A stretch of DNA of 50,255 nt, taken from Chloroflexi bacterium RBG_16_56_11. Lineage in GTDB: Bacteria > Chloroflexota > Dehalococcoidia > Dehalococcoidales > RBG-16-60-22. How positions within the stretch are numbered: the first letter of the stretch is position 1; the number at the start of each line of letters is the position of its first letter. The translations under genes were made by a program, and so were the position numbers. Shown here piece by piece: positions 25,488-33,295 of the stretch. The stretch is taken from contig MGNQ01000019.1 of assembly GCA_001796865.1 (NCBI GenBank), forward strand, positions 4,472-54,726, in the 5' to 3' direction. The notes below the pieces were generated by a model, which was not told where the DNA came from, ran no database searches, and worked only from the letters and a program-made list of their open reading frames with translations.

Positions 25488-25958
25488 ATGAGTCCGGCTG
25501 CCGTCCGCAGCTTCCGCGCTAAAATCGGCATCGCGGGTATCAATCCCTACGTGGATGTCCCCGCCCGGGTCAGCCGCGCTTTCGCCAGGCGGGGGCCTGT
25601 CCCCGTCAAGGGCGCCCTTAACGGCCATCCGATTCAGGCCACCCTCGTCCCCACCGGCGGGGGACGGCACCGTCTCTATATCAACATCTACATGAGGAAA
25701 GCTACCGGCGTGAAGGTCGGCGACGAAATCCGGCTCGAGCTGGAGTATGACGACAGGCCGCGCGAGCTGCCCGTGCCCAAGACTCTAAAGGAAGCCCTGG
25801 AGCGTAACCGGAAGGCCGGTGAAGTTTTCGCCCGGCTACCGCCGTCCCACCGCAACGAGTACCTGGCCTATCTGAACTCGCTCAAGACACCGGAAGCGCT
25901 GGCCAGGAACATCGAAAAGGTCATCGCCAGCCTGTTGAAACAGAAGCCCCGGCGATAG
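25488..25958 (+). CDS. YdeI/OmpD-associated-type protein (DUF1905 plus helical tail)
   Basis: A 156-residue protein. The ATG lies 2 bp after the stop of the preceding gene, so translation is probably coupled. Residues 1-90 form a DUF1905-like beta-barrel: VRSFRAKIGIAGINPYVDVPARVSRAF, RGPVPVKGALNGHPIQATLVPTGGGRHRLYIN, KATGVKVGDEIRLELEYDD. The C-terminal half is the YdeI-type helical module with PPSHRNEYLAYLNSLKTPEALARNIEKVIASL. This two-part layout is common and has been linked to bacteriocin protection in YdeI, but no biochemical role is proven. It ends three bases before the convergent ABC transporter stop. Confidence 0.8.
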   Translation: MSPAAVRSFRAKIGIAGINPYVDVPARVSRAFARRGPVPVKGALNGHPIQATLVPTGGGRHRLYINIYMRKATGVKVGDEIRLELEYDDRPRELPVPKTLKEALERNRKAGEVFARLPPSHRNEYLAYLNSLKTPEALARNIEKVIASLLKQKPRR

Positions 25959-25961
25959 CGG

Positions 25962-28900
25962 CTATTTCCCCCCGGCGGACACGGTAGCGTAGGTCATTTC
26001 GTAGAGCCGGGCGTAGAGACCGCCCCGGGCCAGAAGGTCTTCGTGTTTCCCCTCTTCAACGATGCGCCCTCCGTCCAGCACCAGGATACGGTCGGCGTTG
26101 CGGACGGTCGAAAGCCGGTGGGCAATGACGATGGCCGTCCTCCCCACCAGCAGGTGCTTCAGAGCCTCCTGCAATACCTGTTCGCTGTATGAGTCCATGT
26201 TAGCGGTGGCCTCGTCCAGCAGCAAGATGGCCGGCTCGGCCAGGAGCGCCCGGGCCAGGCTGACAAGCTGCCGCTGTCCCATGCTCAGGTTCTGTCCCCG
26301 CTCCTGGAGCACGGTATCGTATCCCTTCTCCATGTTAATGATGAAGCGGTGCGCGCCTACCGTCGTGGCCGCGGCGACAATCTCAGCCTCGGAGGCCGCT
26401 AATCTCCCGTAGCGGATGTTGTCCCGGATGGTCCCGGAGAACAGGAAGGGGTCCTGGAGGACCAGTCCCAGCTGGCCCCGGTAAGCTGCCGGGTTCATCT
26501 CGCATATGTCCCGGCCGTCTACCAGTATGCTCCCGCCGCTGACATCGTAAAAGCGGGCAATCAGGCTCATCACAGTGCTCTTGCCGGCGCCCGTCGGCCC
26601 GACCAGCGCCGCCGTCTCTCCCGGGGCGACCCGGAAACTGATATTATGCAGGACGTCCGGCCCTTTCTCGTAGTGGAAAGTCACGTCTTCGAACCTGATT
26701 TCGCCCTGCAAGCGCTGAGGTTTAACACCGGGGGAGGCGCCATCGGCCTCCGTCCTCACGTCCAGCAGTTCGAAGATGCGTGCCCCGGAGGCCATGGCCC
26801 GCTGGAGCTGGGTATACTCCATCGTCAGTGTCCGGATGGGGTCGAAGAACTGCTGGATATACAACATGAAGGCTACCAGGGTGCCGACCAGTATGGCCCC
26901 CTGGAGCACGCTTAGCCCGCCGAAGACGATTGTGAGTGCCGTGGCGATGGCTACCAGCGTCTCCACCAGCGGCATCATGGCGGCGGACTCCCGCGCCGCG
27001 ACCAGGTTCGCCTTGAGATTGTCGCGGTTGACGCGGTCGAAGTGCTCCGAGTTTAATTTTTCGCGGGACAAGCTCTGGATAATCCTGACACCGGTGATGT
27101 TTTCCTGGAGCGAGGCGTTGACCGCTGATAGGGACTGCCGGGCGCGTATGAAAGAAAGACGTGCCCGCTTTTGCCAGACGACGATAAACCAGAAGAGGAG
27201 CGGTATAACAGAGAGGCTGACCACGGCGAGTTTCAGGTCCATGCCCAGCATCACCACCACGATGGCCACCAGGCTGACAATCTCCCCGATGACCCAGAAG
27301 GCCCCGGAGTCGAGAAAGTCGCCCAGCTCACCCACGTCGTCCTGGGCGCGGGACATGACCCGGCCCGCCTCGTTGTGGTCGAAAAAGCTGATGTGGAAGC
27401 GCTGCAGCCGACTGAAGACCTGCCGGCGGAGTCGCAGCAGTATTCCCTGCCCGATGACCGCTTCCGCCCGTATCTGCCCCCAGTAGGAAATCCCGTGCAG
27501 CGCGGCGTTGCCCAGGAAAAGCAGGATGGCCAGGTTCAGCCCGGCGAGATTACCCGCCACGATGTAGTTGTTGATGGCCGTACCCACCAGGTAAGGGCTG
27601 GCCACGATGGTGGCGGTGTAGAACAGCGTCGCGATAATGGTCAGGGTCACGGCCACCTTGTGTGGCTTGAAATACCCGGCCATGCGCCCGACGACCCGCG
27701 TATCGTAAGGGCTCCCGAAAACGATGTCGTCCGAGTCGCTGAGGCTATCGCTGAAGCGGCCCCGCCGCGCCGGGGAGACGGCGCCTTCCGGGACGGGCGC
27801 CGCCGGCTCCGCGGCTTCCGCCGGTCCTTCGGCGGCGGGCTGCCAGCCTTCCTGGTACTGGAACTGCAAGTTATAAAGCCGGTAGTAAATGCCCTCGCGG
27901 TCGATGAGCTCCCGGTGGGTGCCCCGTTCCACGATGCGGCCGCCCTCCAGCACCAGGATAAGGTCGGCCATCTGGACGGAGCGTAGCCGCTGGGCGATGA
28001 TGAACGTCGTGCGTCCGGCCAGCAGGGCGTTCAGGGCCTGCCGGATAAGGAGCTCGGTCTCCATGTCCACGCTGGAGGTGGCGTCGTCCATGATGATGAT
28101 GCGGGGATCGAGCAGCAGGGTCCGGGCGATGGCCAGCCGCTGCTTCTGGCCACCGGAGAGGGTGATTCCCCGCTCCCCCACCCAGGTCTCGTACCCCTCG
28201 GGCAGGCCGGCGATAAAATCGTGCAGGTGGGCGATTTTCGAGGCGCGGATAATCTCCTCCATCGTGGCATCCGGCTTGCCGTAGGCGATGTTCTCCCGGA
28301 TGGTCGCCGAAAACAGGAAGGTGTCCTGGTGCACCATGCCGACATTGCGCCGCAAGGACTCCAGAGTCAGGTCGCGTATGTCCGTCCCGTCGATGGTGAT
28401 GCGACCGCCGCTGACATCGTAAAAACGCGGGATGAGGTTGGCGACGGTTGATTTCCCGCTGCCGCTGGCGCCAACGAGAGCGACTATCTGGCCCGGCTTG
28501 ACCTCGAAATCGACGTCACGGATGGCCGGCTGCTGCGAGTCATAGCTGAAAGTAACATTTTCGAAGCTGACCGCGCCCTTGATGCCCCTGAACTCGAGCG
28601 CCCCGGGCCTCTCCTCGACGGCCGATACCTCGTCCAGTACTTCGAACACCCTCTGCCCCGAGGACATGGCGCGGGAGTAGAGCTGCACCAGCCAGCCGAG
28701 CATCCTCACCGGCATGTTGAGCATTACCACGTAGAGCAGGAACTGGGCCATCTGTCCCTCGGTGATAACACCTCCAACCACCAGCCGGCCGCCGTACCAG
28801 AGTATGCCGCCCATCGCCAGCAGCAGCGCGAAGCTCATTACCGGGCTATTGGTGGCCAGCAGCTTGCTCACGTTTATCTCCAGCCCATAGTTCTCCCGGG

Positions 28901-29573
28901 CCTGGCGCAGGAACTTATCCGTCTCGTAGTCCTCGCGGGCGAAGGCCCGCACCACTTTGGCGCCAACGATGCTCTCCTGGAACATCGTGCCGAGCGACCC
29001 CAGCCCCTGCTGTATCTTCATGAACATGACGCGGAGCTTCTGCCCGATGACGATGGTGCGGAAGGAGATAAAGGGAACGACGCAGAGACTGATGAGCGCC
29101 AGCTTCCAGTTGAGGGCGAAAAGCACCGCCGCGATGGCTATCAGCAGTACCAGGAAATAGGCGCCGCGGAGGAGCGCGTAGCCGACGAACATGCGCACCC
29201 CTTCCACATCCGAGGTCGCCCGGGACATGAGCTGGCCCGTCTGGGAGCGGTCGTGGAAGGCGTAGCTGAGCTTCTGCAGGCTGTTGTACATCATGTTGCG
29301 GAGGTCGTAGGCCACCCGTTGTGAGAGCGCCTCCGCCAGGTACGACTGCCCGTAATTCAACACGCCCCGGAGTATGCCGGACGCGCCGATGGCGACGGCC
29401 AGGTAGACCAGCACGCCCGTCTGTCCCGAGCCCAGTGCCAGGTCGATGGCACGGCCGGTGAGCAGCGGAATCGCCATGGACAGGGCCGCCCCCACGATTA
29501 GGAAGACGTAGGCGAGGGCAGCCAGCCGCCGGTACTTCCAGAAAAGGGCCGCAATCCGCAGAAAAATACGCAT
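25962..29573 (-). CDS. Fused heterodimer-type ABC exporter (TMD-NBD-TMD-NBD)
   Basis: A 1203-residue full transporter made of two half-exporters in one chain. TMD1 spans about residues 15-300 and NBD1 about 330-570, followed by a Pro/Ala-rich linker (575-600), TMD2 (about 635-930) and NBD2. NBD1 has Walker A GASGSGKS (368-375) and LSGGQ (472-476), but D497 stands at the catalytic Glu position and Q528 replaces the H-loop His. NBD2 has GPTGAGKS, LLLDEAT and AHRLSTV intact but a changed signature, LSMGQ. One nucleotide site is therefore canonical and one degenerate, as in heterodimeric drug or lipid exporters. The start has no clear ribosome site and the gene is divergent from rsmE. Confidence 0.92.
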   Translation of the reverse strand: MRIFLRIAALFWKYRRLAALAYVFLIVGAALSMAIPLLTGRAIDLALGSGQTGVLVYLAVAIGASGILRGVLNYGQSYLAEALSQRVAYDLRNMMYNSLQKLSYAFHDRSQTGQLMSRATSDVEGVRMFVGYALLRGAYFLVLLIAIAAVLFALNWKLALISLCVVPFISFRTIVIGQKLRVMFMKIQQGLGSLGTMFQESIVGAKVVRAFAREDYETDKFLRQARENYGLEINVSKLLATNSPVMSFALLLAMGGILWYGGRLVVGGVITEGQMAQFLLYVVMLNMPVRMLGWLVQLYSRAMSSGQRVFEVLDEVSAVEERPGALEFRGIKGAVSFENVTFSYDSQQPAIRDVDFEVKPGQIVALVGASGSGKSTVANLIPRFYDVSGGRITIDGTDIRDLTLESLRRNVGMVHQDTFLFSATIRENIAYGKPDATMEEIIRASKIAHLHDFIAGLPEGYETWVGERGITLSGGQKQRLAIARTLLLDPRIIIMDDATSSVDMETELLIRQALNALLAGRTTFIIAQRLRSVQMADLILVLEGGRIVERGTHRELIDREGIYYRLYNLQFQYQEGWQPAAEGPAEAAEPAAPVPEGAVSPARRGRFSDSLSDSDDIVFGSPYDTRVVGRMAGYFKPHKVAVTLTIIATLFYTATIVASPYLVGTAINNYIVAGNLAGLNLAILLFLGNAALHGISYWGQIRAEAVIGQGILLRLRRQVFSRLQRFHISFFDHNEAGRVMSRAQDDVGELGDFLDSGAFWVIGEIVSLVAIVVVMLGMDLKLAVVSLSVIPLLFWFIVVWQKRARLSFIRARQSLSAVNASLQENITGVRIIQSLSREKLNSEHFDRVNRDNLKANLVAARESAAMMPLVETLVAIATALTIVFGGLSVLQGAILVGTLVAFMLYIQQFFDPIRTLTMEYTQLQRAMASGARIFELLDVRTEADGASPGVKPQRLQGEIRFEDVTFHYEKGPDVLHNISFRVAPGETAALVGPTGAGKSTVMSLIARFYDVSGGSILVDGRDICEMNPAAYRGQLGLVLQDPFLFSGTIRDNIRYGRLAASEAEIVAAATTVGAHRFIINMEKGYDTVLQERGQNLSMGQRQLVSLARALLAEPAILLLDEATANMDSYSEQVLQEALKHLLVGRTAIVIAHRLSTVRNADRILVLDGGRIVEEGKHEDLLARGGLYARLYEMTYATVSAGGK

Positions 29574-29609
29574 TTAATACTATGTTAGCATAACGGGGCT
29601 TTGAGGTTG

Positions 29610-29615
29610 TATAAT
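29610..29615 (+). promoter_or_regulatory. Putative -10 box of rsmE
   Basis: TATAAT lies 9 bp before the rsmE ATG, with no Shine-Dalgarno between. The -35 match upstream is weak. Confidence 0.35.
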
Positions 29616-29624
29616 ATCCGCCGT

Positions 29625-30350
29625 ATGCACCGCTTTCACACCGATAAGGTTGACGGGGATACCGCTTCTATTTCGGATGCCGCTCAGCTCCACCATCTCC
29701 GGGATGTGTTGCGCCTGAAAGCCAGGGACGGGGTCGCCCTCTTCGACGGCCGGGGTAACGAGTACGAAGGCGTCATCAGCCGGATAGACAGGCAAAAAGC
29801 CCTCGTCAAAATCACCGCCGCGGTAACCCCCCGCCTGAAAAAGACAAAAATTACCGTGGCTTGCGCGGTACCCAAAGGGTCGACCCTGGACGACATTATC
29901 GACTACCTGACTCAACTGGGAGTCGACGCTATTGTCCCCATGATGACGGCGAGGGTTGTCGTCAGGCTGGACGGGGGCAGGAGAGAGTCGCGCCTCGAGC
30001 GCTGGCGGAAAATCGCTGCCAGCGCCGCCCGTCAGAGCCAGCGGAGCGAGTTCCCCGTCATCGAGGCGATAACGGATATAGAAGCGGTCATCTCCCGCGC
30101 CGCTGAATTCGACCTCAGGCTGATACCTACCCTGTCCGGCGAAAGAAGACCTCTGAAAGACATCCTCGCCGAATCCAGCCCTGAAAATATCCTGGTCATG
30201 ATTGGCCCGGAAGGCGATTTTACTCCGGAGGAAGTGGAACAGGCGCGGCGTGCGGGCTTTGTCCCGGCAACACTGGGGGACACCGTCCTGCGCGTGGCCA
30301 CGGCGGCGGTGGCCGTTGCCGGCTACATCAGGCTGGCGCTGGGGGAATAA
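29625..30350 (+). CDS. rsmE: 16S rRNA (uracil-1498-N3)-methyltransferase
   Basis: A 241-residue SPOUT-class methyltransferase. From MHRFHTDKV the N-terminal PUA-like part carries LHHLRDVLRLKARDGVALFDGRGNEYEG. The SPOUT knot at the C-terminus has the family signatures MIGPEGDFTPEEVEQARRAGF and LGDTVLRVATAAVA. It methylates U1498 in the decoding-centre helix of 16S rRNA. The ATG at 29625 fits the family N-terminus, though a TTG eight codons earlier is in frame. No ribosome site precedes it, and a TATAAT at 29610-29615 would put the transcript start at or next to the ATG, suggesting a leaderless mRNA. Confidence 0.92.
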   Translation: MHRFHTDKVDGDTASISDAAQLHHLRDVLRLKARDGVALFDGRGNEYEGVISRIDRQKALVKITAAVTPRLKKTKITVACAVPKGSTLDDIIDYLTQLGVDAIVPMMTARVVVRLDGGRRESRLERWRKIAASAARQSQRSEFPVIEAITDIEAVISRAAEFDLRLIPTLSGERRPLKDILAESSPENILVMIGPEGDFTPEEVEQARRAGFVPATLGDTVLRVATAAVAVAGYIRLALGE

Positions 30351-30661
30351 GCGGTTATCAGTCCCCATAATAACTGGGGGTCAGACGATACAGACATGGG
30401 AGTGACCGGGAAGGAGAATCGGAAGACCGCTCTTCCAGAGACGGCGGAGAGGACGAGCCCGATAATAACTACTCCCGCAGCGATGATGGGAACGGGGAGG
30501 AGCACATCGATTAATAACGTTCCGCTATCTTTGGCCCTGCGTTGAGCGGTGGTGGGGTTCTACCCGGTTCGTGGGATACGCCCCAACATACATGGGGGGA
30601 CAAGCTAGTAATGGCATCATTGAGTGTCCCGCTTCTCTATCTGCATACGCCTTTTTACGCT
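30351..30661. other. Intergenic region between rsmE and the DEAD-box helicase
   Basis: About 310 bp between convergent genes. The minus strand has an open stretch around 30323-30560 that would encode a short hydrophobic peptide (LLPVPIIAAGVVIIGLVLSAV), but there is no convincing start or ribosome site. No other feature is visible. Confidence 0.3.
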
Positions 30662-31831
30662 TTACCGTCGAGTTTGCGGCAGATAACGCGGAGGTTTGTC
30701 CGCGGCGGGTTGGGTATAATCAAAGCCTTCAAGAGTCAGACGCTCCAGCGGTCCTTCGAGAATTTGCTCGAGGTCGAGTATCTTATCCTCGTCAGCGCTG
30801 GTTACGAAAGTCAAAGCGTCACCGCTTTTATTTACTCTTCCGGTACGCCCGATGCGGTGGATGTAATTGTCCGTGTTTTCGGGCATATCGTAGTTAATAA
30901 CGTGAGAAATCCTTAAAACGTCAATGCCGCGGGCAGCGATATCGGTAGCGACCAGGATTTTAAACGAACCGGTTCGGAATCCTTCAATTGCGGCCTGGCG
31001 CCGGTGCTGCGGCAGGTTACCCTGCAGTGATGTTACCCGGTAGCCTGCCTTTACCAGTTGTTGTGCCACGCGCTCGGCGCGGTGTTTGGTCCGTGTAAAA
31101 ACAAGCACCGATTCCGTCTTGGTTTTCTTTAAAATTTCTTTCAATAGCGCCGTCTTGAGGTGCTGCTTTACCGGGTAAAGGGCATGTGATACCGTTTTGG
31201 CCGGCAAAGTCCGGCCGATTTGTACGGTAATGGGGTCGTGCAGGATTTCCCGTACCAGTTGGCGGATGGCGGTGGGCATCGTAGCTGAAAAAAGTAATGT
31301 CTGGTGTTTCTGCAGGATGCACCCCAAAATGTTCCGGACGTCGGGTAGAAAACCCATGTCGAACATGCGGTCGGCCTCGTCGATGACGAGGATTTCCAGT
31401 TCCGACAAACTGAGAGTCCCTTTCCAGAGGTGGTCGAGTAAACGACCTGGACAGGCTACGGCGATTTCTACGCCCCTGCGTAGCTCCCGTATTTGTTGTT
31501 CCATGCCAACCCCGCCGTAGATAGCGACACTCCGCAGTCCGGTGTTGCTCCCCAGCTCGTTGAAAACCTCATTTGTCTGATCCGCCAGTTCCCGCGTTGG
31601 CGATATTATCAGGGCGCGCACACTTCCCCGCTGGTCTGATCTCAACAGCTGTAAAATTGGAAGCACGAACGCAGCTGTCTTACCGGTGCCGGTCTGGGCC
31701 AGGCCGATGACATCGCGTCCTTGTAAAATCAGCGGGATGGCCTGTAACTGGATTGGCGTTGGTGTGGCGTATCCGAGGGCCCGTATACCGGCCATGATGC
31801 TCGGATGAAAATTAAAGGTATCGAAATTCAT
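30662..31831 (-). CDS. DEAD-box ATP-dependent RNA helicase (RhlE/CshA type)
   Basis: A 389-residue DEAD-box helicase of minimal type. The start follows AAAGGAG. Motifs in order: the Q-motif F-x-PTPIQLQAIP, motif I AQTGTGKT (45-52), PTRELADQ, motif II IDEADRMFDMG, motif III SAT, and motif VI HRIGRTGRVNKSGDALTFV. It ends soon after the helicase core with a short basic tail, so it lacks the long RNA-binding extension of larger relatives. It unwinds RNA duplexes, for example in ribosome assembly or cold adaptation. Its 250-nt leader shares promoter, sequence boxes and a hairpin with the divergent CxxC gene. Confidence 0.93.
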   Translation of the reverse strand: MNFDTFNFHPSIMAGIRALGYATPTPIQLQAIPLILQGRDVIGLAQTGTGKTAAFVLPILQLLRSDQRGSVRALIISPTRELADQTNEVFNELGSNTGLRSVAIYGGVGMEQQIRELRRGVEIAVACPGRLLDHLWKGTLSLSELEILVIDEADRMFDMGFLPDVRNILGCILQKHQTLLFSATMPTAIRQLVREILHDPITVQIGRTLPAKTVSHALYPVKQHLKTALLKEILKKTKTESVLVFTRTKHRAERVAQQLVKAGYRVTSLQGNLPQHRRQAAIEGFRTGSFKILVATDIAARGIDVLRISHVINYDMPENTDNYIHRIGRTGRVNKSGDALTFVTSADEDKILDLEQILEGPLERLTLEGFDYTQPAADKPPRYLPQTRR

Positions 31832-31868
31832 ATAACTCCTTTGGGTGAATACCGGTCAAGTACCCGGG

Positions 31869-32015
31869 TTACTGGTATAAAGCCGCCGGGTTGAGATTGC
31901 TCATGTTCCTCAGCGAAGAGTGTAAACGCGGTACTGTGAAGGAAATCCTGGAGGGACTTGTCTTGAAAATATATTGGATGACCTCTCTCTTTTTACCAGT
32001 TAGAGTTCGGGTCAT
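31869..32015 (-). CDS. Possible 48-codon leader peptide upstream of the DEAD-box helicase
   Basis: An open frame inside the helicase leader: MTRTLTGKKREVI and further codons, ending NPAALYQ, 37 nt before the helicase ATG. Its first 13 residues resemble MTRALTKLRREEVI, encoded at the same position in the leader of the divergent CxxC gene. No ribosome site precedes the ATG, which sits in a GGATGACC stem. Similarity may reflect the RNA hairpin rather than the peptide. Confidence 0.3.
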   Translation of the reverse strand: MTRTLTGKKREVIQYIFKTSPSRISFTVPRLHSSLRNMSNLNPAALYQ

Positions 32016-32019
32016 CCAA
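31973..32019 (-). promoter_or_regulatory. Leader hairpin element, helicase copy
   Basis: On the minus strand TTGGATGACCCGAACTCTAACT is followed by GAGAGAGGTCATCCAA. GGATGACC and GGTCATCC (32010-32017 and 31976-31983) pair perfectly. A near-identical copy lies in inverted orientation at 32314-32362 in the leader of the divergent gene. Confidence 0.7.
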
Positions 32020-32088
32020 CACTCAGGAAAACTCTGTGAGAATAACTTTCGAGAAGCTTGTTATAACCTAAACTAGAACTTAATTGTT

Positions 32089-32117
32089 ATTATACCATAA
32101 ATAACATAATCCCGCAA
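32089..32117 (-). promoter_or_regulatory. Sigma70-like promoter of the DEAD-box helicase
   Basis: On the minus strand TTGCGG (32117-32112), a 17-nt spacer, then TATAAT (32094-32089). Predicted start near 32082, giving a leader of about 250 nt. Confidence 0.6.
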
Positions 32118-32220
32118 TTGGCATCGCATTCCGGTTACACGAGAGCTTCAGCGAAGGCAGTGGGCAGGCATTCCGGAACGGATTACATCCAGACGTTGAT
32201 AAGACCTCGTATTTGAAAAC

Positions 32221-32249
32221 TTGCAAAAAGAGTTATTTTGATATATAAT
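32221..32249 (+). promoter_or_regulatory. Sigma70-like promoter of the CxxC zinc-ribbon gene
   Basis: TTGCAA (32221-32226), a 17-nt spacer, then TATAAT (32244-32249). Predicted start near 32256, giving a leader of about 105 nt. Just downstream, AGTTCCAGTTTAGGTTA (32258-32274) matches AGTTCTAGTTTAGGTTA at the same place after the helicase promoter. Confidence 0.65.
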
Positions 32250-32313
32250 ATGTTTATAGTTCCAGTTTAGGTTAATACCGACTTCTTGAAATCCCCATAA
32301 TTCCTATCAAGTA

Positions 32314-32362
32314 TTGGATGACCCGAGCTCTAACTAAATTGCGAAGAGAGGAGGTCATCCGA
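32314..32362 (+). promoter_or_regulatory. Leader hairpin element, CxxC-gene copy
   Basis: ATTGGATGACCCGAGCTCTAACT is followed by GAAGAGAGGAGGTCATCCG. GGATGACC (32316-32323) can pair with GGTCATCC (32353-32360). The right arm includes the last bases of the AGGAGG ribosome site and ends just before the start codon, so pairing should hide the site. Confidence 0.7.
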
Positions 32363-32365
32363 TGA
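32318..32365 (+). CDS. Possible 15-residue leader peptide coupled to the CxxC gene
   Basis: Encodes MTRALTKLRREEVIR and stops with TGA overlapping the next ATG (ATGA), a classic coupling arrangement. The peptide resembles the start of the leader frame upstream of the helicase. No ribosome site is visible before its ATG. Confidence 0.35.
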   Translation: MTRALTKLRREEVIR

Positions 32366-32688
32366 GTTTCGAGGACAAGACCTTGGAGTGTTCCGATTGC
32401 AGTACTGCGTTCACCTTTAGCGCTGGCGAGCAGGAGGAGTTTCGGTCCAGGGGTTATTCCAACCAGCCCAAACGCTGCCCCGAATGCCGTCAGGCAAGGA
32501 AATCAGAACGCTACGGAAATACTGCTGGTAGCTATGGAAATAGCGGCTCTACCTATTCACCCGGGCGTCAGATGTTCCCGGCCGTATGCTCCGATTGCGG
32601 CAAGTCAACTTCTGTGCCTTTTGAACCCCGCCAGGGCCGGCCGGTCTATTGCAGCGATTGCTATCGAAAAGTAAAAACGAGCAGGTAA
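32362..32688 (+). CDS. CxxC zinc-ribbon protein (double zinc-ribbon)
   Basis: A 108-residue protein with two zinc-ribbon units. The first is CSDC (residues 10-13) with CPEC about 25 residues later; the second is CSDC near 72 with CSDC near 94. A Gly/Ser/Tyr/Asn-rich linker (YGNTAGSYGNSGSTYSPGRQ) joins them. The unit ECSDCSTAFTFSAGEQEEFRSRGYSNQPKRCPECR is a widespread CxxC-x20-CxxC family, probably nucleic-acid binding. An AGGAGG site lies 7 nt before the ATG, inside the leader hairpin. It shares its promoter and leader with the divergent RNA helicase gene, which hints at a common RNA-related or cold-response role. Confidence 0.85.
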   Translation: MSFEDKTLECSDCSTAFTFSAGEQEEFRSRGYSNQPKRCPECRQARKSERYGNTAGSYGNSGSTYSPGRQMFPAVCSDCGKSTSVPFEPRQGRPVYCSDCYRKVKTSR

Positions 32689-32705
32689 TTTGCTTCGTTA
32701 GGGAA

Positions 32706-32740
32706 ATACACGGGGCCGGAAACCTCCGGCCCCCGTGTAT
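32706..32740 (+). terminator. Strong hairpin after the CxxC gene
   Basis: ATACACGGGGCCGGA, loop AACC, TCCGGCCCCCGTGTAT: a 15-bp stem with one bulged C. There is no U-tract after it, so it may end transcription with help or protect the 3' end. Confidence 0.6.
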
Positions 32741-32779
32741 ACCCAGCACGGCCGGGATTAACTGTAAGGGGGGCTATTC

Positions 32780-33160
32780 ATGATTGACAAGAAGCCGAGG
32801 AGAACTATCATTTTCGGTGGGCAGGATGAAGACTTCATTAAGAAACTCGCCGGGGACATCGGCTGCCATTATTCGAAGGCGAATGAGCGTACTTACAATT
32901 TGAACAGATTTAACTCCGATGTGCACGGTGAAATGGGCATTTTCGCCTGGGTTCATAAAGAAGATAGCGATTATTTCTGGGTAGCAACGCGAAAGAGCTG
33001 GGTGGAACAGGCAAGGTCAAAAGAACTGGCTGGAAGAAAGTACGGACTGAGCTGTTTCCCCAGAGACACCCAGCGTGCCGAAGATAGCGTCTGTTTTGAC
33101 ACAAAAAACGATTACCAGAATGCCGTGAGAGCATTAAGCTTGATTAATAAAGCGGCTTAG
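32780..33160 (+). CDS. Hypothetical protein, 126 residues
   Basis: A soluble, charged protein with a GGGGGG-type ribosome site (TAAGGGGGGC) before the ATG. It opens MIDKKPRRTIIFGGQDEDFIKKLAGDIGC; the middle has HGEMGIFAWVHKEDSDYFWVATRKSWVEQA, and the end is AVRALSLINKAA. No family is recognised. It follows the terminator-like hairpin of the CxxC gene and is probably transcribed separately. The alternating strand and helix pattern and good codon use support a real gene. Confidence 0.65.
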   Translation: MIDKKPRRTIIFGGQDEDFIKKLAGDIGCHYSKANERTYNLNRFNSDVHGEMGIFAWVHKEDSDYFWVATRKSWVEQARSKELAGRKYGLSCFPRDTQRAEDSVCFDTKNDYQNAVRALSLINKAA

Positions 33161-33295
33161 ACCATGGCTTATCAGAGAGTACCCGCCAAGGTTACGATGG
33201 TTTTATGGCTGGCATTTTCAGGGTTGTGCAATCGGGTACACGACCATGCGACATCGCCGGGATAAAACCGCCTTTTTCTTAAACGGAGAATCAAT

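Noticed and set aside
30323..30560. Small hydrophobic protein on the minus strand
   Set aside because: No ribosome site, GTG-only start, and overlap with the rsmE end.
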